Source: Yoonia sp. R2331 (GTDB lineage: Bacteria > Pseudomonadota > Alphaproteobacteria > Rhodobacterales > Rhodobacteraceae). From it: DNA of 64,000 nt. The notes beneath the pieces are model-generated. The model was not told where the DNA came from and did not search any database. It saw only the letters and a list, made by a program, of their open reading frames with translations. The stretch covers positions 1,860,001-1,924,000 of the forward strand of contig NZ_JBGCUN010000001.1 in assembly GCF_041103235.1 (NCBI RefSeq), written 5' to 3'. Positions within the stretch are counted from its first letter, which is position 1. Each line of letters begins with the position of its first letter. This document shows positions 52,153 through 61,228 of the stretch, in pieces. Position numbers and translations under genes: made by a program.

Positions 52153-52170
52153 CGTAAGCCATGACTTACG
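52153..52170. promoter_or_regulatory. Inverted repeat overlapping the ArsR-family start codon
   Basis: CGTAAG-CCATGA-CTTACG, perfect 6-bp arms, spans the ATG at 52161. A good candidate for autoregulation by the encoded ArsR-type repressor. Confidence 0.5.
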
Positions 52171-52496
52171 AAGATGCAATAACCGCACTGGCCGATCCCA
52201 CCCGCCGCGCGATTGTGGAACGCCTGCGTGCCGGACCCTGCCACGTTGGAACCGTGGCAGAGGGCCTGCCGGTATCCCGCCCGGCGGTCAGCCAACACCT
52301 GCGCGTGTTATCTGATGCGGGTTTGGTGACGGTCACGCCTCAAGGCAACCGTCGGCTTTACAGCCTTGCCCCCACTGGCATCGACAGCCTGCGCACCTAT
52401 CTTGATAGCCTCTGGGACGATGCGCTTGCCGCGTTCCAGCGCGAGGCCGAAGCCCTCGCCCGCCGCAATGCCCAACAGAAAGAGCCTCGCAAATGA
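52161..52496 (+). CDS. ArsR-family transcriptional regulator (SRPBCC-linked type)
   Basis: 111 residues. Winged helix with AITALADPTRRAIVERLRAG and VSRPAVSQHLRVLSDAGLV, the pattern of ArsR regulators paired with AHSA1/SRPBCC genes. No metal-binding cysteine pair is visible, so not a classic metal sensor. Weak ribosome site; possibly leaderless. Overlaps the next gene by 4 bases (ATGA). Confidence 0.92.
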   Translation: MTYEDAITALADPTRRAIVERLRAGPCHVGTVAEGLPVSRPAVSQHLRVLSDAGLVTVTPQGNRRLYSLAPTGIDSLRTYLDSLWDDALAAFQREAEALARRNAQQKEPRK

Positions 52497-52936
52497 CCGA
52501 TCTGCCCGATGTGCTGACCCGCAAGACCATTGATGTCCCACTGACCGTGGCAGAGGCGTTTGCGCTATTTACCAACGGCCTTGCCACATGGTGGCCCAAA
52601 GCGGGCCCGCAGCTGCGGCTTGATCCACGTAAGGGTGGCAAGATCACCGAAGTAGACAAAGATGGGAAGCCCATCACTCGCGGGACAATCATAGCCTTCG
52701 ATCCCCACGGCTACCTCGCCTTTTCCTGGCACCCGGCGGAATTTCCTCAGGCCGCGACCATCGTGACTGTCGCTTTCACCGCAACTGACACAGGCTGCCG
52801 GGTCGAGCTGATCCACGGGGCCGAGGCAATACTGGGCCCATTGGCAGACGCCGTTTCAACCAGCTATTTGCGTGGCTTTGATCTGGTTCTGGGGTCCTTC
52901 CAGACCCATGCGCAGAACGTGGTTGTCGTGCAATAG
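52493..52936 (+). CDS. SRPBCC/AHSA1-family protein
   Basis: 147 residues with START-like fold: TIDVPLTVAEAFALFTNGLA, PHGYLAFSWHP, TDTGCRVELIHG. Members bind hydrophobic ligands or act with ArsR partners in stress responses; exact role unknown. Translationally coupled to the ArsR gene. Confidence 0.9.
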   Translation: MTDLPDVLTRKTIDVPLTVAEAFALFTNGLATWWPKAGPQLRLDPRKGGKITEVDKDGKPITRGTIIAFDPHGYLAFSWHPAEFPQAATIVTVAFTATDTGCRVELIHGAEAILGPLADAVSTSYLRGFDLVLGSFQTHAQNVVVVQ

Positions 52937-52948
52937 GCGCAGGCCAGC

Positions 52949-53782
52949 CTAGATGTCCTGCCCGGTCATGAACTGCGCCGATCCCAGACCCAAGGCACGG
53001 CTGATATCTTCAAACATCCCGTCAAATGCCGCGAACATCGCCGCATTCAGGTCCTGACCGGCTTCAGTCTCGGAAAACGCGATATAGGCATCCAGATCCG
53101 CGTCTGACAGCGGCTGATAGGCCAACATCAAAAACGAATAGACCCACTCAGTCGTGTTCACGCGAATTTCTGGCTCTTGGCTCCAGACGTCGTTTAGAAC
53201 CTGATCCTCGGTCAGCTCTTGCGGCAAGGCACCACCGTCCATCAAACCTGTGTAAAATGCATAATTCGAATTCATCGCACCAACAACATTGGTCTCGACC
53301 AGGTCATTGATTTCAATAAAGGATCTGACCTTTTGGTAGCGATCTGTGTTGTCCAGCATCGCCTCTGTCGCGACCTCCTTGGCCGCTTCTTCCACGGTCT
53401 CATCCAGCAACGCCCGCCGTGCTGACAGCTCCAGACCGATGATGGTCTGCCCCGGCTCGCCACTGAAAAACGCGATCATCGCGTCGACATCGTCACCTTC
53501 CAGCGCAGTTGTCAGCCCCTCTAGCACAACTGTTTGCATGGCATCCGCGTCATAAATACCCGACACAATATTGGTCCACTCGACCGAGGCGCGACCGTCA
53601 AACAGGTCCTCACCAATCTCGGCACCATAATTGACCCCCTCCTCACGCATGATCTGCATCATCTCGGGCAGGCCCAACGCATCAAACAGGGCCTCGACCT
53701 TTGCTGGCTCAACCGTCTGCGCCTGCGCGGTCGTGACCGACACCGCCAGCGCCAGCGGTGCAATCATTCGAAAGTGGATCAT
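52949..53782 (-). CDS. DUF2059 exported protein
   Basis: 277 residues, signal peptide MIHFRMIAPLALAVSVTTAQ (cut after TAQA). Two DUF2059-like helical units: MIAFFSGEPGQTIIGLELSA and the second AYIAFSETEAGQDLNAAMFA. Start at 53782 follows AGGACTG. Periplasmic, function unknown. Single gene between the SRPBCC gene and tRNA-Ser. Confidence 0.88.
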   Translation of the reverse strand: MIHFRMIAPLALAVSVTTAQAQTVEPAKVEALFDALGLPEMMQIMREEGVNYGAEIGEDLFDGRASVEWTNIVSGIYDADAMQTVVLEGLTTALEGDDVDAMIAFFSGEPGQTIIGLELSARRALLDETVEEAAKEVATEAMLDNTDRYQKVRSFIEINDLVETNVVGAMNSNYAFYTGLMDGGALPQELTEDQVLNDVWSQEPEIRVNTTEWVYSFLMLAYQPLSDADLDAYIAFSETEAGQDLNAAMFAAFDGMFEDISRALGLGSAQFMTGQDI

Positions 53783-53930
53783 ATCGGACAGTCCTTTGCT
53801 GCTCTCACTCAGTGATATGCCCCGCGCGCCCGTTTTCCAAGGCCGCCCCACGGGATTGTCAGCACTGCAGTCAGATCGGGCTTGCGAAGGCCGCGCGGCC
53901 CGATTAAACGGCACTCCGTTGACCCTTCGC

Positions 53931-54020
53931 GGAGAGGTGCCGGAGTGGTCGAACGGGGCGGTCTCGAAAACCGTTGTGGGTGCAAGCCTACCCAGGGTTC
54001 GAATCCCTGTCTCTCCGCCA
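53931..54020 (+). tRNA. tRNA-Ser (anticodon CGA)
   Basis: 90 bases with the long variable arm of class II tRNAs. Starts GGAGAGGTGCCGGAGTGG; anticodon loop CTCGAAA gives CGA; T arm GGTTCGAATCC; acceptor closes with TCTCTCC, discriminator G, encoded CCA. Confidence 0.96.
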
Positions 54021-54312
54021 CATGGCCACCCTTTTGAATAAATCGCGCTTTCCGTCGCTTTGTCCTGTTTTCGGCGGCATCCTGTGCCGTTCTTCGGAGG
54101 TTCGAGCCGTAAAGCGAGGCCTTCAAAAGGTCTGTTTCCCCCAGAAAATTTGCGCTGAAGTAGCGATTAGCACGAGTCTGACCACGCCCACCAATTGCCG
54201 CTGAATGGTCATGCGTCGACTCGGCAGAAAATTATCTCAACGCGCTCAACGGCTTGGCAAAGCGTCGTTCCGGAATACATTCATCACAAAGCACGCACTC
54301 ATAAGGTGTCAT

Positions 54313-54975
54313 ATGTCGGTCAAGCGCAGGTCCTTTGCAGTCATTGGTTTGGGAACTTTCGGGGCGACCCTCGCCCGCGATTTGCAACGCTTTGGGAATG
54401 ACGTCATCGGCATCGACAAGAACGAACGCCTTGTCAACGCGCATGCTGAGCATTTGTCGCAAGCCCTGATCCTCGACGCTCGGGACGACGCGGCACTCAG
54501 AGAGGCGGGGGTCGATACGGTCGATGTCGGCATTGTCGCGATTGGGACCAAAATCGAGGCAAGCGTACTGACGACGATGAACCTCAAGACCTTGGGTGTG
54601 GACTCGATTTGGGCAAAGGCCACATCGAAGAATCATCATCGCATTCTCTCAAAACTGGGCGTTGACCGAGTCATCCACCCAGAGCGTGAAGTCGGCCAAC
54701 ATATCGCACAGGTCCTGAACAACCCTTTGGTGCGGGATTACGTGAGCCTCGGAAACGGGCAACATGTTGTCAATTTCCGGGTCCCGGAAAGCTTGGAGGG
54801 CAAGTCCCTGTCTGAACTCAGCTACCGCCAGGACCACAGCCTCCGCTGCATCGGCGTTTTGCGCGGGACCGATTTCATTGGTTGCGATGCCGATAGCTGT
54901 ACTCTTGAAAAAGGCGATCTCTTGCTTCTGCTGGGCGGACGTCAGGACCTTCGCGAATTTGCGCGCGGGTTATGA
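54313..54975 (+). CDS. trkA: TrkA/KtrA-type potassium channel regulator
   Basis: 220 residues from the ATG at 54313 (AAGGTG upstream). N-terminal RCK domain with NAD-binding GLGTFG and the acidic strand end VIGIDKNERL; C-terminal RCK_C (about 137-215). A single RCK pair, so KtrA-like rather than duplicated TrkA. It gates the TrkH/KtrB pore in response to nucleotide. ATGA overlap with the next gene. Confidence 0.93.
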   Translation: MSVKRRSFAVIGLGTFGATLARDLQRFGNDVIGIDKNERLVNAHAEHLSQALILDARDDAALREAGVDTVDVGIVAIGTKIEASVLTTMNLKTLGVDSIWAKATSKNHHRILSKLGVDRVIHPEREVGQHIAQVLNNPLVRDYVSLGNGQHVVNFRVPESLEGKSLSELSYRQDHSLRCIGVLRGTDFIGCDADSCTLEKGDLLLLLGGRQDLREFARGL

Positions 54976-56321
54976 GGCACCGGATGTCCCGCCTTCAGCT
55001 TACAATCCGTCAAAAGCGCCTTAGTCCGCCTGCAATCCTTGCAAGCATCTACGCCGCCTTCATCCTCGCCGGAGCGGTTGCGTTGCGATTGCCCTTCAGC
55101 AATTCAGGCGATGTCAGCTTCAGTGATGCCCTTTTTACAGCCGCATCGGCCGTCACGGTCACGGGTCTGGTCGTCGTGGACACCGGTTCCGGCTTCACGC
55201 TGATTGGTCAGATCATCATTGCGGTGCTCATCCAGATCGGCGGGTTGGGTCTGATGACATTCGCAGCCCTTCTGTTGATGATGCTTGGGCTGACCATTGG
55301 GATGCCTCAGCGGCTGGTACTGCGTGACGAACTGGGCCAGGCTGGGGTAAGCGAGCTGTTCGTTTTGGTGAAGGCGGTGATTTTGGTGGCTTTCGCGGCC
55401 GAAGCCATCGCGACAGCAATTCTGATGTTTGTATTTGTGCCTGAGTTTGGCTGGGCACTCGGGTTTTGGCAGGCGCTCTTCCACGCCATATCTGCGTTTA
55501 ACAATGCCGGTTTCTCGTTGTTTTCGGATAGTCTGTCAGGCTATGTGGCGGACCCGGTGGTGAATATCACAATCACGGCGCTTTTCATCCTGAGCGGGCT
55601 AGGCTTTGTCGTTCTCGCAGATTTGAACAAGCAGCGCAGTTGGCGCAAACTGACGCTTCATAGCAAGCTGATGCTGTCGGGCACGCTGGCATTGATCTTA
55701 TTTGCCTGGATCATGTTCGCGCTCCTGGAATGGAATAACCCTGCCACACTCGGCGTGCTGGACAGCGACGGCGCGCGCGTTCTGGCCAGCTGGTTTCAGG
55801 CGGTGACACCGCGCACGGCAGGGTTCAACACACTTGACTATGCCGAAATGGAAAACAGCACGACCGTGATGACGCTTGCGCTGATGCTGGTTGGCGGCGG
55901 GCCATCGTCCACAGCTGGCGGCATCAAAGTGACCACACTGATTGTACTGGGTCTGGCGACGCTGGCATTCTTCCGCAGACAGGAACGGCTTCAAATCTTT
56001 GGCCGCAGCCTTGGCATGTCGGAAACCATGAAAGTGCTGGCCTTGACCGCGCTTTCGATCTTTTTGGTGGCAATCGGTCTTTTCCTGGCGTCAATAACCT
56101 ACAAGGGCGATTTTCTTGACCTGCTGTTCGAGGTCTGCTCTGCGTTCGGCACAGTCGGCCTATCGAGAGGTGCCACCGGAGAGCTCGATGAATTCGGGCG
56201 CGCCATGATTATCTTGATAATGTTTGTCGGTCGTCTTGGACCACTCACGCTCGCGTTTCTTCTTGCCACTCAAAGCAAACCCAAAGTCGGTTATCCGGAA
56301 GGCAAGGTCTTCCTCGGCTGA
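54972..56321 (+). CDS. trkH: TrkH/KtrB-type potassium uptake protein
   Basis: 449 residues; GTTATG start overlaps the trkA stop (an ATG at 54984 is the alternative). Four pore repeats with selectivity glycines: AVTVTGLVVVD, SAFNNAGFSLF, TPRTAGFNTLD and AFGTVGLSRGA. The middle loop VGGGPSSTAGGIKVTT is a TrkH/KtrB signature. Forms a potassium uptake channel with TrkA in the inner membrane. Confidence 0.95.
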   Translation: MRHRMSRLQLTIRQKRLSPPAILASIYAAFILAGAVALRLPFSNSGDVSFSDALFTAASAVTVTGLVVVDTGSGFTLIGQIIIAVLIQIGGLGLMTFAALLLMMLGLTIGMPQRLVLRDELGQAGVSELFVLVKAVILVAFAAEAIATAILMFVFVPEFGWALGFWQALFHAISAFNNAGFSLFSDSLSGYVADPVVNITITALFILSGLGFVVLADLNKQRSWRKLTLHSKLMLSGTLALILFAWIMFALLEWNNPATLGVLDSDGARVLASWFQAVTPRTAGFNTLDYAEMENSTTVMTLALMLVGGGPSSTAGGIKVTTLIVLGLATLAFFRRQERLQIFGRSLGMSETMKVLALTALSIFLVAIGLFLASITYKGDFLDLLFEVCSAFGTVGLSRGATGELDEFGRAMIILIMFVGRLGPLTLAFLLATQSKPKVGYPEGKVFLG

Positions 56322-56512
56322 CACAAAGGTGGCACGCAAACCCCCCAGCCAGGTGGAGGTCTTGCGTCGCAAGTGACGAGCCGATTGGCCGACACATGAA
56401 CATGCTCTGCTGCACAGGAAATCTGGAAAGCCCAGCGTCACATTCAACTTTGCCGAAATATTCAATCTCTCAACCGGGGGCACCGAATAGTCTTGGGAAA
56501 AAGGAGAGATGA

Positions 56513-56887
56513 TTGAGACGGCTATTTTGCGGAAGTTTGGTGTCGGGCGTGTTGTTCACGTCGGTTGGTCATGCGGGAACGGCAACCTTGGACGTCGAAG
56601 GTCACGCGACAGAGTTGGAAGTTTCTTGCGAGCTTCTGTCCAATGGCATGTTGAACGTTCGAACCGCCGATCCGGGTTTTTCTGAAAAAGACACGGATGG
56701 TGACGGTTTCTTCTTCAAGGCCACCGGCTTTGCAGACACAGTTGCGGTCGTTTTTCACGCCGCCGACGACGAATACAAATTCGGCCTCAGCGCCGTTTCA
56801 TTTTCAGAATTGGGGTTCGAAGCCGCTGACGAGGTTCGCAGAGGTGATGGAACAACGTACACAGTCGATGTGACGGTTTCATGTTGA
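56513..56887 (+). CDS. Small secreted protein of unknown function (TTG start)
   Basis: 124 residues, TTG at 56513 with GGAGAG upstream, signal peptide MRRLFCGSLVSGVLFTSVGH (cut near HAG). Mature part is beta-rich with two cysteines (EVSCELL and the last residue) likely forming a disulfide, and KDTDGDGFFF, a possible calcium loop. Ends inside the next gene's reading region (7-base overlap if ATG 56881 is used). Not recognised. First of four unknowns in a row. Confidence 0.7.
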   Translation: MRRLFCGSLVSGVLFTSVGHAGTATLDVEGHATELEVSCELLSNGMLNVRTADPGFSEKDTDGDGFFFKATGFADTVAVVFHAADDEYKFGLSAVSFSELGFEAADEVRRGDGTTYTVDVTVSC

Positions 56888-56961
56888 ACAACGCAAATAT
56901 CCCTCTCGAAGATCGACCCGAAAAGGCAGGCCAAACGTGCGATGCGCGGTTCCAGTCGAAA

Positions 56962-57543
56962 ATGTCGTCTTGTCGGCTCTTGTGGCTGAAATTGCCTGCC
57001 ATAGTGCTTCTTCTCGCCGCGTGCCGTGAAGACCCACAAATATCTGTGGAAGGTCCAATCACGCGGTATATCGTGAAAGCTCAAGTCCCAAAATTCGAAC
57101 CTTGCGACCTGTTTGCGCGCGAAGCCTTAGAGCGCGCAGAAGGCGTAAAGGCCCTTCCCTCTGCCGATTGCACCGAAGACATGTGCAATGTCACGGGCCA
57201 GGGTTATGAGAAGAAAGAAGAGCGGTATTTTATTGCAGCACTTGAAGGTGGCGAACAGTGCACCTTGCGACCACTTGAATCACCTGAATTTACCGAATTC
57301 TACACCGCAGAAGTGATCATGAACGCAGACTATTTGCGCTCACTTGGGCTCAGCCGCTCGGCGGTAGAGGGATTGGAGCATCGTCACTTTGCAGGATCAA
57401 AGGTCGGAGAATTGCGCGGTACTTACATCGACAAATTGAGTGGCGATGTCCGCGTGTCGCTCAAATACGACCAATTGCCCACCAGTGATGAATTTCTGGT
57501 CTCCGGCACTTTGATCACGATTGAGTATCCATCAGCGGACTAA
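56962..57543 (+). CDS. Putative lipoprotein of unknown function
   Basis: 193 residues from the ATG at 56962, chosen because it gives a lipoprotein signal (MSSCRLLWLKLPAIVLLLAA followed by Cys). The frame is open back to ATG 56881, which would add 27 residues. Mature part has paired cysteines (EPCDLF; SADCTEDMC; EQCTLRP). LLAAC lipobox predicts membrane anchoring. Follows the secreted protein closely; function unknown. Confidence 0.65.
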   Translation: MSSCRLLWLKLPAIVLLLAACREDPQISVEGPITRYIVKAQVPKFEPCDLFAREALERAEGVKALPSADCTEDMCNVTGQGYEKKEERYFIAALEGGEQCTLRPLESPEFTEFYTAEVIMNADYLRSLGLSRSAVEGLEHRHFAGSKVGELRGTYIDKLSGDVRVSLKYDQLPTSDEFLVSGTLITIEYPSAD

Positions 57544-57549
57544 GCCAAA

Positions 57550-57978
57550 GTGTCTACAATACTCAGCAAAAGCGATTTATTTCATCATGTTAGTGAAACG
57601 ATTTCTCTCACCTGCCTCTTCTCCCCATCGGCATTCGCTCAAATGATGCCCCAAGATGAGATCGACCAAGCCGTCGTCATGATGCGGCAATCGAGTACGC
57701 CCGAAGAGATAATCAAACAGTTTCCGAAAGGCATAAAGCAGGCAAATGTATTTCAGCAGCAGATGAAAAATCTGCAAGCGCAAGGGTTGTCAGAAGACGA
57801 AGCAGCAATGGGCGCAGCTGGTGTGAGTGACAACTTCAAAGCACTGGAATTTGTGAAATTTGCAAACACTCTTGGTGATCCGATCAATGGGCAGACCTTA
57901 AGCTACAGGGCTGAAACACGCCCTAAATCCACCGGAGAAGATCCGCAGACATTCGTAATCAATCTGAACTGCTGCTAA
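57550..57978 (+). CDS. Small exported protein of unknown function, signal region possibly frameshifted
   Basis: 142 residues from a GTG at 57550 without a ribosome site. In frame, TCLFSPSAFAQMMPQDEIDQ looks like the end of a signal peptide plus mature start, but the N-terminus before it is not signal-like. In the next frame, ATG at 57587 reads MLVKRFLS, which would join to TCLFSPSAFAQ if one base were restored near 57603. The mature part is helical (VMMRQSSTPEEIIKQFPKGI) and ends with two cysteines. Unknown function. Confidence 0.55.
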   Translation: MSTILSKSDLFHHVSETISLTCLFSPSAFAQMMPQDEIDQAVVMMRQSSTPEEIIKQFPKGIKQANVFQQQMKNLQAQGLSEDEAAMGAAGVSDNFKALEFVKFANTLGDPINGQTLSYRAETRPKSTGEDPQTFVINLNCC

Positions 57979-58017
57979 CCTCTTCGGCCCGGCGAAATCT
58001 ATGTGGAAGCAACAAGA

Positions 58018-58767
58018 ATGATATACCTCCACGCGTTCTTCATAATCCTGCTTCTAGTGCTGTTTCTTTATGGCGTGCCCAAGCTGCTTTTTCGCAAACG
58101 TCGCCATGCACGCCTGATAACCAAGCTCGCCAGGGACAACGGATGGGAAATCGACCGCACCCCACGTGACGTCCTGCCATCCCAACTGTCCGGTGAAACC
58201 TTGCACAACATCGGAAATCCGTCGGATTACTATTCTTTTAGAGTTTGGTTGACGATCAAAGGGGAAATTAGAGGGCGCGACTTTCTCCTTGTCGCTCACG
58301 GCAAACAGAAGACAAGAACACGTGACCCGGGCAGCGGTTCTGTTCACATCTTCACCAAACTGTCCAAGACACCTATTTTTCCACCATTATTCATTCATCT
58401 GAAATCCAATATGTTGGATGGACTTTTGGACATCGATGCCTCTGCCCTTGCCACTGTTAAGAAACGGACAGCACCTCACTTTCCCAAAGTCGGTATGCCA
58501 AAGCCGTTTTCGGACACCTATACTGTTCGGGGCCTTACCGGCGCTCAGGACGCCATTTCAGAAAAAGTCCAGTCGTCGCTCTTGGATGCTCCTCACCTCT
58601 TTTACCGAAAGAGTGAGAAATGGCACATGAGAACCGGATCAATGTTGGGGCTGACAGAGCGGTTTGCCTTCATCGAAATCCAGGATTTGAATCTCTATAC
58701 GTTGGAAAATCGGTTGAACGCATTGATGGACTGGGTTGAAATATTGGACACCAACCGCGAAACCTGA
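58018..58767 (+). CDS. Single-helix membrane-anchored protein of unknown function
   Basis: 249 residues from the ATG at 58018 (GGAAG eight bases upstream; GTG at 58003 is the alternative). N-terminal helix IYLHAFFIILLLVLFLYGVP, then basic KLLFRKRRH, so the body is cytoplasmic. It contains WLTIKGEIRGRDFLLVAHG and FPKVGMPKPFSDTYTVRGL, weakly like single-domain membrane proteins that follow receptor-like genes; no family assigned. Last of the accessory cluster. Confidence 0.65.
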   Translation: MIYLHAFFIILLLVLFLYGVPKLLFRKRRHARLITKLARDNGWEIDRTPRDVLPSQLSGETLHNIGNPSDYYSFRVWLTIKGEIRGRDFLLVAHGKQKTRTRDPGSGSVHIFTKLSKTPIFPPLFIHLKSNMLDGLLDIDASALATVKKRTAPHFPKVGMPKPFSDTYTVRGLTGAQDAISEKVQSSLLDAPHLFYRKSEKWHMRTGSMLGLTERFAFIEIQDLNLYTLENRLNALMDWVEILDTNRET

Positions 58768-58772
58768 CGTGG

Positions 58773-59630
58773 CTAGCGATCTGACTTCAGTTGCCGTGAA
58801 TATCCAACGAACTGCTTGAGCGTTGGCTCGATGTCCTCCGAAAACCTAACCGGGCTATTGCCCAAGAAGTCGGCAAATGCCCGCGTCATATGTGCTTGAT
58901 CCGAAAACCCGCATTCAATAGCAAGTTCGGCCAGCCTCTGGCTGCCCAATTCAAGCATTGCCCCAAAGGCATGATTGATCTGGAGAAGTTTGGCGAAACG
59001 CTTCGGAGATAGACCAACAAGGTGGCCAAACTCATCCCTCGCTTTGCGTTCCGAAACCGGCACATTTGCGAGGAGATCTGTAACCTTGATATTGCCGTGC
59101 GTTCTCTCGATGTCACCAACCATCGCCTTAAGGTATTGGGGTACCGTCATCGCTGCGGGCAACGTGGATAGCGCTCCAAACATGGCTTCTGACAAGCATT
59201 CCGCACTTTTTAACGGCAAAGAGGTATCAAGTGCCTCTTGCACCGCGCCAAGTAGCGGAACCAATCCGACAGGATTTATTGCACGTTCAAAAGTTTCACG
59301 CCCAGGGATCCCGAGCAACGCGAATTGCCCCAAAGCTGTGAACTCGCAAAAAATCTGTTGCAACAGACCCGATGATCGACAGATCACCTCGCCATCGAAC
59401 ACCTGACCAGATAAATGAAGCGATCCGTCCATGTCGGTGTCGATGACAGGGATACCGTTGACGCGGCCGCTCCATCGGCCGTTTGGTGTCCAGCCCAGGT
59501 AACAATATCCCGTACCACGCACCACAAACTCCAGGTCCACCGGGACGTCCGAAAACGCGACCATTGCCCGCCTGAAATACGGCGCCAAGTCCGCTGGAAT
59601 TTCAATTGGCTTGAAAACGTCTGGGTTCAT
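58773..59630 (-). CDS. AraC-family transcriptional regulator
   Basis: 285 residues from the ATG at 59630 (AAGG six bases upstream; GTG at 59636 possible). C-terminal AraC HTH pair: GHLVGLSPKRFAKLLQINHA and LAIECGFSDQAHMTRAFADF, then GNSPVRF. The N-terminal part (about 1-170) is a ligand/oligomer domain of the XylS/DUF6597-like kind. Convergent with 58018-58767 (5 bases between). Target genes unknown. Confidence 0.92.
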   Translation of the reverse strand: MNPDVFKPIEIPADLAPYFRRAMVAFSDVPVDLEFVVRGTGYCYLGWTPNGRWSGRVNGIPVIDTDMDGSLHLSGQVFDGEVICRSSGLLQQIFCEFTALGQFALLGIPGRETFERAINPVGLVPLLGAVQEALDTSLPLKSAECLSEAMFGALSTLPAAMTVPQYLKAMVGDIERTHGNIKVTDLLANVPVSERKARDEFGHLVGLSPKRFAKLLQINHAFGAMLELGSQRLAELAIECGFSDQAHMTRAFADFLGNSPVRFSEDIEPTLKQFVGYSRQLKSDR

Positions 59631-59866
59631 GTTCACCTTCAGAGATCATGAGTACCCCGTCTTAGAAATTATTCAATACGGTGCCGGTTTGCCCAACCTG
59701 ACAACAAAATACAGATATTATAGGCAGGGAAACAACAACCGTTGTTGGCGTGTAAACATGAAGGGCGTCTCGATGTGTCACAGCAAAAGCAGCCATCCAA
59801 ACTGACTGCTGACCCACCAATCCTTCCTACGCACAATCAAGCCGATCCCTTGGTCTCACCGCCCAA

Positions 59867-61186
59867 CTATCGCGCCAAGACCACTTCAGCCTTCAAGCCG
59901 CCCAGCGCTTCACTGTCGCCTAGGCGCAGCACACCGCCATGGCTTCGCGCGATGTCGGCGACGATGGCAAGGCCAAGGCCCACACCTGATCCCTTGTCCT
60001 GATTGCGGGCGGTATCCAGCCTGGTAAAAGGTTGCAGCGCCTCTTCGCGCCGTGCGGGCGGGATGCCGGGGCCGTCGTCTTCAACCACAAAGCGCACCGC
60101 GCGGTCGGTGACATGCACACCAATCTCAGCTTGGTTGCCATAGCGCAACGCATTTCCGACCAGATTGGCAAGCGCCCGACGGATCGCCAGCGGGCGCAGC
60201 GGCACGGGATCATCAGACCCAGTTGCCTCTGAGAGGCGCACTGCCTGCCCCATCCGTGCCGCATCTTCCAACACCTCTTCGACGCAGGCACGCGGCACGG
60301 TGGGCACCAGATCATCGCCTGCATCTGCGCGCGCGAAATCAAGAAACGCATCCAACAGATGCTGCATGTCTTCCACGTCGCGCACCAGCGGGGCCGCATC
60401 GTCCTCTTCAAGCAGCGACAGCCCCAGCCGCAACCGGGTCAGCGGCGTGCGCAGGTCGTGGCTCACGCCCGACAACATCATGGTACGCGATTGGGTCTGG
60501 CGTTCCAGCCGGTTGCGCATATCCAGAAACGCCATGCCTGCCGCGCGCACCTCGACCGCGCCCGAGGGGCTGTAATTGGTGATCCGGCCCTTGCCATAGG
60601 CCGCAGCGGCCGCCGCCATCCGCTTGATCGGGCGTAACTGGTTGCGCAAAAACAGATAGGCAATCGCCGTCATCAGCCCGCCAAGCACCACCATAATCAC
60701 CAAAAGCTGGTGCGGGTTTGACGCAGACACACGCGAACGCGCAAAATCCAGCGTCAGCGGCCCATGCGCGGATTGCACCCCCACCGCAACCCGCCGCCGA
60801 TCCGCCAAAGAAACCATCTCGATCGCGGGAACCTGCGCACGCAGATAACGGTTCACACTAGGGCCGGTGAAATCGGTCCAAGGGTTCTGCAAGCCCTCCT
60901 CCGGGATCGCTTCTGGCCAATCGGCCACCATCTGCAAGGGCCCCGCAATTGCATCCACGGCTTGCCGGGCTTCGGCAAAGGTCGCGGCTGCGTTAGCCGT
61001 TTCAATGACAAAGCTCAGATCAATCGCCACAGCCCGCGTCATCTGACGGGTGACACCTTCAAAATGTCGCTGGATAAAAACCACCGACACCAAAAGCTGG
61101 AGCGTGACAACAGGCAGGATCAGGATGAGCAAAGCCCGCCCATATAGCCCACGTGGCATGTATTGTTTGAGCCAGCTAAAGAACAT
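59867..61186 (-). CDS. EnvZ-like sensor histidine kinase without a visible partner
   Basis: 439 residues. First helix ALLILILPVVTLQLLVSVVF (about 17-38), periplasmic loop to about 160, second helix (HQLLVIMVVLGGLMTAIAYL), HAMP region, then HisKA with active histidine in GVSHDLRTPLTRLRLGL and HATPase_c (NLVGNALRYG, DDGPGIPP, GSGVGLGLAI). Matches the EnvZ group of osmo/pH sensors. No response regulator gene lies beside it in the window; an OmpR partner must be elsewhere. Confidence 0.93.
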   Translation of the reverse strand: MFFSWLKQYMPRGLYGRALLILILPVVTLQLLVSVVFIQRHFEGVTRQMTRAVAIDLSFVIETANAAATFAEARQAVDAIAGPLQMVADWPEAIPEEGLQNPWTDFTGPSVNRYLRAQVPAIEMVSLADRRRVAVGVQSAHGPLTLDFARSRVSASNPHQLLVIMVVLGGLMTAIAYLFLRNQLRPIKRMAAAAAAYGKGRITNYSPSGAVEVRAAGMAFLDMRNRLERQTQSRTMMLSGVSHDLRTPLTRLRLGLSLLEEDDAAPLVRDVEDMQHLLDAFLDFARADAGDDLVPTVPRACVEEVLEDAARMGQAVRLSEATGSDDPVPLRPLAIRRALANLVGNALRYGNQAEIGVHVTDRAVRFVVEDDGPGIPPARREEALQPFTRLDTARNQDKGSGVGLGLAIVADIARSHGGVLRLGDSEALGGLKAEVVLAR

Positions 61187-61228
61187 AGACCAAACCTAGC
61201 GGGGCAGTTCAGGATCGGAAAGCGCGAT

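Noticed and set aside
53931-54312. Possible integration site at tRNA-Ser with an island after it.
   Set aside because: No integrase and no repeated tRNA 3' end seen; the trk genes that follow look like core genes.
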